A DNA stretch of 64,000 nucleotides from Nitrospirota bacterium (GTDB lineage Bacteria > Nitrospirota > Nitrospiria > Nitrospirales > Nitrospiraceae): NCBI GenBank assembly GCA_030682135.1, contig JAUXQT010000086.1, positions 38,839 through 102,838 of the forward strand, read 5' to 3'. Of this stretch, positions 23,717 through 31,438 are shown in pieces (the first letter of the stretch is position 1; every line of letters begins with the position of its first letter). A program made the translations under genes and the position numbers. The notes below the pieces were generated by a model. That model had not been told where the DNA came from and did not search any database. It saw only the letters and a program-made list of their open reading frames with translations.

Positions 23717-24135
23717 GTGGCCTTTCGTTAGGCTCGATCAGTCATTAGCAGGGGCAATGTGAAACAATAGCACATACGGGGGTCCACCAACACCGTAACA
23801 TTTTGCGCGAGAATTGAAATCATTGTCAACGTTTGAACTTCAAGTTAGGCGCAATCGATTCCGAAACTAGTCAAAGCGGATAAAGGTCGACGGTATCCGC
23901 CGCCATCTCTTTGGTAGACGGCTTCGAGTGTCTATATTTACAGACTTCCCAAAAGGAACCCCGGGCCATTCTTCGCTGACACAGCAAACATCCAAATATG
24001 GTCCTTCCTAGCCTACTCATTTACGTTACCCCAGGATGGCCCGGATGAGTCCCCCATTGCGCGCGTCCAACGAGGGGAGTCCGCGCCCGCGCGTTGCGCG
24101 AGCACAGGGGACTCACCGGGCCACCCCTCCCCCTA
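23717..24135. other. About 420 bp without a gene, with a GC-rich inverted repeat
   Basis: Upstream region of the TIGR04255-like cassette. An imperfect inverted repeat ggcccggatgagtcccc (24038-24054) and ggggactcaccgggcc (24107-24122) encloses about 50 bp of GC-rich sequence; the left arm has one extra A. It lies just beyond the stop of the OsmC gene and may act as its transcription end. The rest (23720-24030) is AT-rich and must hold the cassette promoter. Confidence 0.6.
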
Positions 24136-24570
24136 CTACCGGATCGTCGCCTCCAAGGTCACTTTGGCCTTCATCGAGTTGGAAATCAGACAGTTCGCCT
24201 CGGCTTTCTCGATCAGCTCCTTCGCCTTGGCCGCATCGGCGCTCGTCGAAAGCGTGATGGTCGGCTTCAACGTGATGGCCGTGAACTGAAACTTCCCCTC
24301 GACCAATTCCAGCTTTCCTTCTGCCGCGCTCTCGTAGGAGGTAAAGATCAGACCTGCTCGCTCCGCCACTGACAGGAATGTCGTCATCAAACAGATATTG
24401 GCGGACGCAACGAATAGATCCTCCGGCGACCAGACGCCTTCGTGTCCTTTGAACTCCGGCGGCGTTGCAACTTGGATATCCGGTTTGCCGGCACAGGAAA
24501 TAACTCCCTTCCGCTGCTCCGTCCATTTCACCGCCGTGTGATACAGATAGACTTTCGGCTTCACATCCAT
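24136..24570 (-). CDS. OsmC-family protein (second copy)
   Basis: A 144-residue cytosolic OsmC-superfamily protein: YHTAVKWTEQRKGVISCAGK, then WSPEDLFVASANICLMTTFLSVAE with the first conserved Cys and EKAEANCLISNSM with the second. The latter arrangement, a Cys in a later helix before NSMK, is typical of the YhfA-like/Ohr subgroup. It is 47 bp downstream of an exported DsrE protein gene; the OsmC/DsrE combination also occurs near 8-12 kb. Confidence 0.83.
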   Translation of the reverse strand: MDVKPKVYLYHTAVKWTEQRKGVISCAGKPDIQVATPPEFKGHEGVWSPEDLFVASANICLMTTFLSVAERAGLIFTSYESAAEGKLELVEGKFQFTAITLKPTITLSTSADAAKAKELIEKAEANCLISNSMKAKVTLEATIR

Positions 24571-24616
24571 GATTCCTCCCAGTTCCTGCTATCAGCTATA
24601 GGCCATCAGCTCTTCG

Positions 24617-25075
24617 TTACGGTTTGATGTAGGCCCACCCCTGCTCTTGCAATTCCATCAGACGAACCATAGCCGGCATGGTGCGATCCACCTGATCGAT
24701 CAAATCGGCCCTCGTAAGCCCTTGAGCCTTCATCGTGTTTGAACAGGCGGTATACGAGACCCCATAGGAGGTCTTCAGCCTCGCCAGCTCTTCGGCCAGC
24801 TTCGTATCCTGTTTCGTGAACAACGACAGTCCAGCTCCATGGGCGACGAGTTCCACCATCACTCGTTCGGCTCCTATGGCTTCATAAAGATTCTTGATGT
24901 TGTTGAGCGCGCCCTTCTGCACCTTCTCCTCTCCGCTATTCAGATGCATGACCACGCGATGGATCTTGCTGCCAGCCTCCGGTCCTTCTGCGCTCTGCAC
25001 CGGTCCCACGCCACAGACAAGACCGATGAATATCATCAAGCCGACGAAACCGACAACAGTGGCATATCGAGACAT
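24617..25075 (-). CDS. Exported DsrE-family protein
   Basis: A 152-residue protein with a signal peptide (MSRYATVVGFVGLMIFIGLV, cleavage near VQSAEG) and a DsrE domain: KIHRVVMHLNSGEE, a central VMVELVAHGAGLSLF and YTACSNTMKAQGLT with the single active-site-like Cys. The start at 25075 gives correct spacing to AAGGAGCG; the ATG two codons earlier is too close. Periplasmic DsrE proteins are little studied; a persulfide- or sulfur-binding role is inferred. Confidence 0.75.
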   Translation of the reverse strand: MSRYATVVGFVGLMIFIGLVCGVGPVQSAEGPEAGSKIHRVVMHLNSGEEKVQKGALNNIKNLYEAIGAERVMVELVAHGAGLSLFTKQDTKLAEELARLKTSYGVSYTACSNTMKAQGLTRADLIDQVDRTMPAMVRLMELQEQGWAYIKP

Positions 25076-25269
25076 GATCATCGCTCCTTGAATGACAGGC
25101 TTACTTCCCTGCCGCCGCTCGGGAGAGCACATGGTGAGAGACTACGTTGGTTGGGGTAGACGGAGAAAGTTCAGGATTGGGCTCAGACTGCCATCGAACA
25201 CTACCTCGCTATCGAGCCTCGCCTCCTTCTGCGTCGGTCACCAGGGCTCTCTTAGGAACCGCTCTTCGC

Positions 25270-25578
25270 TTATTTTTCATCACTCCTAGCGCGAGCGACC
25301 CAATAACCAGGCCGACGGCTATGGTGAGCCACTGCCAGGATGAGGAAACCATCTTTCTCAATTGAATAGATGAGCGAGTACCGGAACTGCCGAAGCAAGC
25401 GCTTCCGGATGCCCGGTCGAATCTCCTCAGCCGATTCCGGGAACTGGACGATGAGGCTCTCGGCCCGACGGACCTCGGCGAAAAACCGCCGTCCCAGCCC
25501 TGTCGCTCGAAGTTCGAGGTAGCCGATCTCGTTCAGCAACTCGGCCTCGGCCCCCTCGTGGTACTTGATTGGCGTCAC
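25270..25578 (-). CDS. ParE/RelE-family toxin
   Basis: A 102-residue toxin of the ParE/RelE superfamily: IKYHEGAEAELLNEIGYLEL, GRRFFAEVRRAESLI, IRKRLLRQFRYSLIYSI and AVAHHSRRPGYW at the end. The frame starts on a ATGA overlap with the antitoxin stop. Members poison gyrase or cleave ribosome-bound mRNA. Confidence 0.85.
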   Translation of the reverse strand: MTPIKYHEGAEAELLNEIGYLELRATGLGRRFFAEVRRAESLIVQFPESAEEIRPGIRKRLLRQFRYSLIYSIEKDGFLILAVAHHSRRPGYWVARARSDEK

Positions 25579-25802
25579 CGGAAGAGTCGTTCCGCCTTTG
25601 CATGCACCTCATCCGCCTGAACCGCTTGAGCACGACCTGCGCGATACTCCTCCAAGCGTCTTTGCGCCTCCTCCGCCCACAAGCGATTCGCTTCCTCCTC
25701 GGTGAGCTCCTCCAGACTAGCTAGAAGCTTTTCCGCCAGGGCCGCACGATCACGAACCTCTAAGCTCAGGGCATTTCCGAGAACTTCGGCTAAGTTTGCC
25801 AC
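25575..25802 (-). CDS. Addiction-module antitoxin, ParD/TIGR02574-like
   Basis: A 75-residue acidic protein: LGNALSLEVRDRAALAEKLL, SLEELTEEEANRLWAEEAQR and RRLEEYRAG, the pattern of antitoxins paired with ParE toxins. It is the upstream partner of the toxin and overlaps it by 4 bp. The Trp-Ala-Glu-Glu segment is typical of the family. Confidence 0.82.
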   Translation of the reverse strand: MANLAEVLGNALSLEVRDRAALAEKLLASLEELTEEEANRLWAEEAQRRLEEYRAGRAQAVQADEVHAKAERLFR

Positions 25803-26111
25803 CTTGACCTCCTGTCTGAACTCCTAACAACGCATGGACCAGTCGCTGGCCTAACTACCAGGTCCCTCCGGCCTGCCGAGACAGCCTAGCAAGGCAGCCT
25901 CCTTCATTGGTTGAAGTCCTTCAGCAGTTCGCCGCACCGGTCCCTCATACGGCAGAAGTATAGCCATGCCCTGATGGATTGTCACGGAAAGCGAGGGGCA
26001 AGGGTTCGAAGTTCAAAGTTTTTGGGACTTCGAACCCCAGGCGTTGAACTTCGGATCGCGCTTTTCTCACATGTCTCGCCTGCCCCGCGATTGAGAGACT
26101 GGCGGACTTTT
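25803..26111. repeat. Intergenic stretch with hairpin and fragment of a palindromic element
   Basis: About 310 bp without a gene. An 11-bp inverted repeat gggttcgaagt (26002-26012) and acttcgaaccc (26027-26037) is present. At 26101-26123 is the 23-bp motif ggcggactttttcagcatcc..., repeated with two changes at 39959-39981; its first half supplies the last codons of the RND gene. No T-tract follows the hairpin. Confidence 0.65.
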
Positions 26112-29100
26112 TCAGCATCCTGCCTTCTTCTCGCCATCCCCCTCGGTTGGCTCAGGAGGAGGCGACCATTTGATCAGACTGACATAGAGAACCGGGATCA
26201 CGACCAATGTCAGCAGGGTCGAGGCGCCGACTCCGAAGAGCAGCGAGACCGCGAGCCCCTGAAAGATCGGATCGAGAATGATGACGAAGGCCCCGACCAT
26301 CAGCGCCGCCGCGGTCAAGAGAATCGGACGCGTGCGGATGGCTCCGGCCCGGATCACCGCTTCCTGCAACGGCCAGCCCTCCCGTCGTTGCAACTCGATG
26401 AAGTCCACCAATAAAATTGAATTGCGCACGATAATCCCGGCCAGGGCGATGAACCCGATCATCGACGTGGCGGTAAAATACGAGCCGGTGACCCAATGCC
26501 CAGGCACGATGCCGATCAACGTCAAGGGAATGGGCGCCATGATGATGAGCGGCGTGAGAAACGACTGGAACTCACCGACGATCAAGAGATAGATCAACAA
26601 CATGGCGATGGCAAAGGCGATCCCCATGTCCCGGAAGGTCTCGTAGGTGATCTGCCATTCCCCGTCCCACTTCACCGCTAAGCGGCTCTCGGACCAGGGC
26701 GCCTTCGCGTAGTGCTGTTCGATCTCATAACCTTCCGGCGGGCGATAGGCCTTCAGCCGGTCACCGATCCCGAGCACCCCGTACACGGGACTCTCCGCTT
26801 TCTCCGCACCGGCCCCTCCGACGTCGCCGACGACATAGACCACCGGCTTCTGGTTCTTGTGGTAGATGGCTTTCTCTTCGATCGTTTGTTCCAACCGTAA
26901 GAGTTCCGACAACTGCACCATTTCACCGGTCGGCCGCCGCACGGCAATTTCGCCGAAATGTTCTAATCCGGTCCGCTCCGCCTGCGGCAGCCGCATGACG
27001 ATCTGAACAGGACTTTTCTCTTTGGGAATATGCACCAGGCCGATCTTGTCCCCGCCCAGCGCCATGCGCAACGTCCTGACGATATCATCGGACGGAACCC
27101 CCGCCAGCGCCGCCTTCGCATGATCGACGGTAAAGACATATTTGGTCTGATCGTGCTCCATGAAATCGTCCACATCCACCACTCCGGGGGTCGCCTCGAA
27201 CATGGCTCGCAGTTCCTTGGCCACAGCCCGTTGCCGGTCGTAGTCCGGTCCATAGACTTCCGCCACCAGCACCGATTGCACGGGAGGCCCAGGCGGCACT
27301 TCCACCACTTTCACGTTCGCGCCAAACTGACGACCGATCTCCTGCACGGCCGGCCGCACTATCCTGGCAATCTCGTGGCTCTGCGCCGACCGCTGATCCT
27401 TGGGCAACAGATTCATCTGAATATCGGCTTGATGGCTCCCCTCGCGGAGAAAGTAATGCCGGACCAGACCGTTGAAATTGAACGGCGAGGCCGTCCCGAC
27501 ATAGGCCTGGTAATCGCGAACTTCTGGAATCGTGCGGACATACTGGGTCACGGCCTTCGTCACCCGGGCCGTTTCTTCCAACGTGGTGCCTTCCGGCATA
27601 TCGACGACCAATTGCAATTCACTCTTGTTGTCGAACGGCAGCATCTTGACCGTCACGCTTCTCGTATAGAACAGCGAGACCGATGCGACGAGCAGCAAAC
27701 CGACCAGGGCCAGAAACCCATAGGCGAGCAATGGGTGCCGGAGCAGCGGCGTCAGCACTCGCTGATAGAAACGGTATGTCCAGCCGTCTGTCACATCGTC
27801 TTGCTCCGCGCCCTTCATCACCACCCCTGCGCGATAGCAGGTCTGGCAAAACCATGGAATGACGATGAACGCGACCAGCAATGAAAAGAACATGGCGATC
27901 GACGCGTTCACCGGTATGGGCCTCATATAGGGGCCCATGAGGCCGGAGATAAAGGCCATGGGCAGGAGGGCCGCGATCACGGTAAAGGTGGCCAGGATCG
28001 TGGGATTCCCCACTTCGTCCACGGCATAAATGGAGGCTTCGCGATGGGGACGGCGGCGCATGGTCAAATGCCGATAGGTATTCTCCACCACGACAATCGC
28101 GTCATCGACCAGAATGCCGATCGAAAAGATCAAGGCGAAGAGTGTGACCCGGTTGATCGTGTAACCGATCAACATGGAGGTAAAGAGCGTAAGAGAGAGC
28201 GTCACGGGAATGGCCAGCGAGACGACCATCGCCGGCCGCACGCCCAGGGTCAGCCCGAGAAACAGCACCACCGCTGCCACAGCGATCAGCAGATGCCAGA
28301 GCAGTTCATTCGCCTTGTCATCGGCCGTCTCCCCGTAATCGCGCGTGACCGTGACGCGCACGTCCGACGGGATAATCGTGCCTTTCAACTCATCGACGGT
28401 ACGGAGCACTTCGCGGGTGACGGTGACGGCATTCATGCCCCGCTGCTTGGCGACTGCCACGGTCACGGCAGGGGACTCGTGAAGCGTCGCTCGTGAAGCG
28501 TCGCTCGTGCGGCCCGTTTCACGATCCCCACCGGCGCCCAGGCCGAACCAGACGTATCGCGTGACGTCGGAAGGACCATCGATCACGTCTGCGACCTGAC
28601 GGAGATAGATCGGCCTGCCATCGCGGACTCCGACCACCAGCGCTTCGAGATCTTCGCGCGAACGAATGAAGCGGCCTGTTTCCAGCACATACTCGTGGTT
28701 CTGACTTTGGAAACGGCCGGCAGGCAACGCCAGATTCTCGCCTCGAATCACGCCGGCCATATCGAGGGGCGTCACCCCGTAGGCACGCATACGGGCCGGA
28801 TCAAGTTGAATCCGGAGTTCGCGCGGGCGTCCGCCGACAAAGAATCCTCCGGCCGTCCCCGGCACCTTTTTCACGTTTTCAAGCACATGCTCCGCAAGCT
28901 GGTGGAGCTGGACATCGCCGTAGCGGTCGCTGGAGAGGGTGACCGTCACGATGGGCACATCGTTGATGTCCCGCGGCTTCACGAGGAAGGTCCCGGCGCC
29001 CGGCGGAAACAGATCCTGATTGGACATGAGCTTGTCGTAGAGGTCGACGAGGCTCTGCTCCATCGGTTCACCGACATAGAACCGCACAATGATCAGGACA

Positions 29101-29384
29101 CCGCTGGGCCGGGAGATCGAATAGACATATTCGACCCCGCGAATTTCGGAGATCTTGCGCTCGAACGGTTTGGTGAGTTGTTCTTCGACTACCTTCGCGG
29201 AGGCGCCGGGAAACGACAGGAAGACGTCGGCCATCGGCACGACGATTTGCGGCTCTTCTTCTCGCGGCGTGACGACGACGGCGAACAGGCCGAGCAACAG
29301 CGCCCCTATTAAGATCAGAGGCGTGAGCTTGCTCCCGATGAATAGCCCGGCAAGACGTCCTGAGAGACCGACGTGGGTGGACAT
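26112..29384 (-). CDS. RND-family efflux transporter (AcrB/HAE1-like)
   Basis: A 1090-residue inner-membrane proton/substrate antiporter. The RND layout is complete: helix 1 near residue 25, a large periplasmic loop with FLSFPGASAKVVEEQLTKP and DINDVPIVTVTL, helices 2-6 with FSIGILVDDAIVVVENTYRH carrying the Asp-Asp of the proton relay, a second periplasmic loop, and helices 8-12 ending in LVVIPVLYVSLIKW. This Asp-containing helix 4 is typical of HAE1/HAE-type pumps; heavy-metal CusA Met residues are not evident, so multidrug or organic substrates are likelier. The adaptor gene lies 83 bp upstream. Confidence 0.9.
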   Translation of the reverse strand: MSTHVGLSGRLAGLFIGSKLTPLILIGALLLGLFAVVVTPREEEPQIVVPMADVFLSFPGASAKVVEEQLTKPFERKISEIRGVEYVYSISRPSGVLIIVRFYVGEPMEQSLVDLYDKLMSNQDLFPPGAGTFLVKPRDINDVPIVTVTLSSDRYGDVQLHQLAEHVLENVKKVPGTAGGFFVGGRPRELRIQLDPARMRAYGVTPLDMAGVIRGENLALPAGRFQSQNHEYVLETGRFIRSREDLEALVVGVRDGRPIYLRQVADVIDGPSDVTRYVWFGLGAGGDRETGRTSDASRATLHESPAVTVAVAKQRGMNAVTVTREVLRTVDELKGTIIPSDVRVTVTRDYGETADDKANELLWHLLIAVAAVVLFLGLTLGVRPAMVVSLAIPVTLSLTLFTSMLIGYTINRVTLFALIFSIGILVDDAIVVVENTYRHLTMRRRPHREASIYAVDEVGNPTILATFTVIAALLPMAFISGLMGPYMRPIPVNASIAMFFSLLVAFIVIPWFCQTCYRAGVVMKGAEQDDVTDGWTYRFYQRVLTPLLRHPLLAYGFLALVGLLLVASVSLFYTRSVTVKMLPFDNKSELQLVVDMPEGTTLEETARVTKAVTQYVRTIPEVRDYQAYVGTASPFNFNGLVRHYFLREGSHQADIQMNLLPKDQRSAQSHEIARIVRPAVQEIGRQFGANVKVVEVPPGPPVQSVLVAEVYGPDYDRQRAVAKELRAMFEATPGVVDVDDFMEHDQTKYVFTVDHAKAALAGVPSDDIVRTLRMALGGDKIGLVHIPKEKSPVQIVMRLPQAERTGLEHFGEIAVRRPTGEMVQLSELLRLEQTIEEKAIYHKNQKPVVYVVGDVGGAGAEKAESPVYGVLGIGDRLKAYRPPEGYEIEQHYAKAPWSESRLAVKWDGEWQITYETFRDMGIAFAIAMLLIYLLIVGEFQSFLTPLIIMAPIPLTLIGIVPGHWVTGSYFTATSMIGFIALAGIIVRNSILLVDFIELQRREGWPLQEAVIRAGAIRTRPILLTAAALMVGAFVIILDPIFQGLAVSLLFGVGASTLLTLVVIPVLYVSLIKWSPPPEPTEGDGEKKAGC

Positions 29385-29467
29385 GATAACTCGTGATGCG
29401 TGAACTGCGACGGGGAAAGGAGCCGTCCCGTCGTCCTGTCTCTTATTACCGAGGGCGGGAAAGCCTG

Positions 29468-30502
29468 TTACCGCGTCACGGCTTCGATCCGAGCCCCCTC
29501 GATGCCTGTCCTGGCGTCCGCAAGCAGCCGTTCTCCGGCTGTGACCCCGGAGAGGATCTCGATCGACTCACCCACCGTGCGGCCCAACTTGACCCACCGC
29601 AGGCGGGCCAACGAGTCGGGTCCCACGATATAGAGCCCCGTGAGCTCGCCTCGCTCGATGACTGCAGCCCTCGGAACAACCAGCGTCTGGCCGGTTCCCT
29701 TATCCACCAACATGCGCCCGAACATCCCGGTCTTCAGCCCGGGCGTCGGAGGCAGCTCCACCTTGACGAGGAACGTATGGGTCGCTGCGTCTCCCGCCGG
29801 AAGAATCTGCGCCACCGTGCCGGGCAACGTCTTGGGACCGAGCGCGTCGATCATGACCGGAATCGTCGCACCGCGCGAGAGCGCTTGGAGGTCTCCCTCC
29901 GCCACGGTTGCTTCCAGGCGCAATCGTTGCGGATCTTCCATTTTCAGGAGCGGCTGTCCGGGAGAGGCAATCTCGCCGGCCTCGATCTTCTTTTCCGTGA
30001 TGACCCCGTCGAACGGCGCCGTGACGATGGTGTAGCTCACCTTCGTCAGCGCGGCCCGCCGGCTGGCCTCGGCCACTTTGAACGTGCGATCGGCGTTCTC
30101 CTTCTCCTGCTTCGAGACTGCATCCTCACCATAGAGTTGCTTCATGCGATCGAGATGCGCGCGGGCATTCTCAGACTCTGCTTGCGCCCGGGCGAGTTCC
30201 TCACGAAGGTCACGGCTGTCGAGGACCACCAGCGTCTGGCCCTTCTTCACAACCGTACCCTCTCGAACCAAAAGCTTGTCCACCGTGGATTGGACTTGGC
30301 TCGACAACGTCGCCTGCACCAACGCGGTGATCTGCCCCGTAACTTCGACGCGGAGCGGAACTTGAACCGTCTGCACCTCTGTCACCGCGGCCTGAATCGG
30401 TGCAGAGGATGCGGAAGTCCGCGCCGGTTGGACCGGCTCCTCCCGGGAGTTACAGGCTGTGATCGAAACAACCATCATGACGGCAAGCACGAACCGGTAC
30501 AT
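29468..30502 (-). CDS. RND adaptor protein (membrane fusion, HlyD-like)
   Basis: A 344-residue lipoprotein adaptor. The start at 30502 gives a signal peptide and lipobox SITAC. The order is typical: beta-barrel strand EVTGQITALVQATLSSQVQ, lipoyl half with VREGTVVKKGQTLVVLDSRD, a coiled coil (RAQAESENARAHLDRMKQLY), the second lipoyl half with APFDGVITEKKIEAGEI, and the barrel ending near VAQILPAGDAATHTF. It partners the RND pump (26112-29384). No TolC gene is next to the pair; the TolC at 53088-54437 belongs to another operon but might serve. Confidence 0.88.
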   Translation of the reverse strand: MYRFVLAVMMVVSITACNSREEPVQPARTSASSAPIQAAVTEVQTVQVPLRVEVTGQITALVQATLSSQVQSTVDKLLVREGTVVKKGQTLVVLDSRDLREELARAQAESENARAHLDRMKQLYGEDAVSKQEKENADRTFKVAEASRRAALTKVSYTIVTAPFDGVITEKKIEAGEIASPGQPLLKMEDPQRLRLEATVAEGDLQALSRGATIPVMIDALGPKTLPGTVAQILPAGDAATHTFLVKVELPPTPGLKTGMFGRMLVDKGTGQTLVVPRAAVIERGELTGLYIVGPDSLARLRWVKLGRTVGESIEILSGVTAGERLLADARTGIEGARIEAVTR

Positions 30503-30558
30503 GAGCAGATTCTCTCCCTCTCTAGTCACGACATCCATTCCAACGACCCGCCCACGAA

Positions 30559-30747
30559 TTACTCCTGCACACCCAGCCACCGCAAGAAGGCCATCATCGG
30601 ACACCAGCCGGTGAAGGCAGACTGGATCTGATTCACCGCCACAAACACCGCGGCATAATTCCAATAGGGATGGACGGTGGCCCCGAGGACAATCGCCAGC
30701 AGGACAAAGAGCCCGGCAATCAACCGCAACCATTCATTGAGCTTCAT
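30559..30747 (-). CDS. DUF2892 small membrane protein
   Basis: A 62-residue protein of two transmembrane helices with WLRLIAGLFVLLAIVLGAT and NQIQSAFTGWCPMMAFLRWLG, where GWCPM matches the CP position of DUF2892. It is 57 bp upstream of the RND adaptor gene and probably in its transcript. A paralogue is encoded beside sqr at 19443-19652. Confidence 0.7.
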   Translation of the reverse strand: MKLNEWLRLIAGLFVLLAIVLGATVHPYWNYAAVFVAVNQIQSAFTGWCPMMAFLRWLGVQE

Positions 30748-31012
30748 CGAATCACCTCCCGGTTTACGCTACCTGTATGATCGATAAGCGCAGGAAAGGA
30801 TTCACCGATCATGCAACCCATGGCCCGCAATGATTTCGCGCCCTTCTACTGAGCATTCTCAACAGCATCCTGTCAGGGTGCGGCCTCGCTCCAGGGGATC
30901 CCCTTGACTGTATCTGATATTCGAGGCCCTGCCACAATAATTTTCTCCGGCAGCAGAAACGCCAGGCCATTCATCCCGTCTAACCGGTAGAACTGCTCAA
31001 GCGAAGGACACC

Positions 31013-31417
31013 ATGCGTCGATTACAGAGCCTCCATCTTCACCTGTCCCCTGCCGGATACCTATGCCGTTTCGCCTCTTTATTCCTGCTGCTCGGTCTCG
31101 CATGCCTGGCCTCAGTTGCTCTCGCTGCCGATGGAGCCAGGCCGCCGATTCACGTACAGTTCCTGCTTCAGCGCCCGCTGGACGTTCCATCGGAACGGCT
31201 GGAACGCCCACGACGGACGCCTCCCGATCCCCTACAGCCCATCAACTTGAATACGGCATCGATCGAGCAACTCATTGCGCTGCCCGGTATCAATGCCGCT
31301 CTCGCTCAGCGGATCATTGGAGGCCGCCCCTATCGCGCCAAGACAGATCTGCGAGAGAAGCAGATTCTGTCGGACGACGCATACAACCGGATCGACGCCC
31401 TCCTCACCATCGAGTGA
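31013..31417 (+). CDS. Exported helix-hairpin-helix protein (ComEA-like domain)
   Basis: A 134-residue protein and one of the few rightward genes. A signal peptide (FASLFLLLGLACLASVALAADG) precedes a Pro-rich linker and a helix-hairpin-helix domain: INLNTASIEQLIALPGINAALAQRII, then YRAKTDLREKQIL and IDALLTI. Such domains bind DNA without sequence preference in ComEA-type competence proteins. The ribosome site is GAAGGAC. The stop is 21 bp from the convergent mgtA stop. DNA uptake is suggested but other DNA-binding roles are possible. Confidence 0.8.
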   Translation: MRRLQSLHLHLSPAGYLCRFASLFLLLGLACLASVALAADGARPPIHVQFLLQRPLDVPSERLERPRRTPPDPLQPINLNTASIEQLIALPGINAALAQRIIGGRPYRAKTDLREKQILSDDAYNRIDALLTIE

Positions 31418-31438
31418 GACTCGCCTGACAGTCCCGCT

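Noticed and set aside
26002..26037. Calling the gggttcgaagt hairpin an RND terminator
   Set aside because: The sequence after it in the leftward direction lacks a T run.
26112..29384. Naming the RND pump a CusA copper exporter
   Set aside because: The Met clusters of CusA are not evident; a general HAE-type call is safer.
31063..31428. A second plus-strand frame overlapping the helix-hairpin-helix gene
   Set aside because: Shadow frame; the helix-hairpin-helix frame has a signal peptide and domain.
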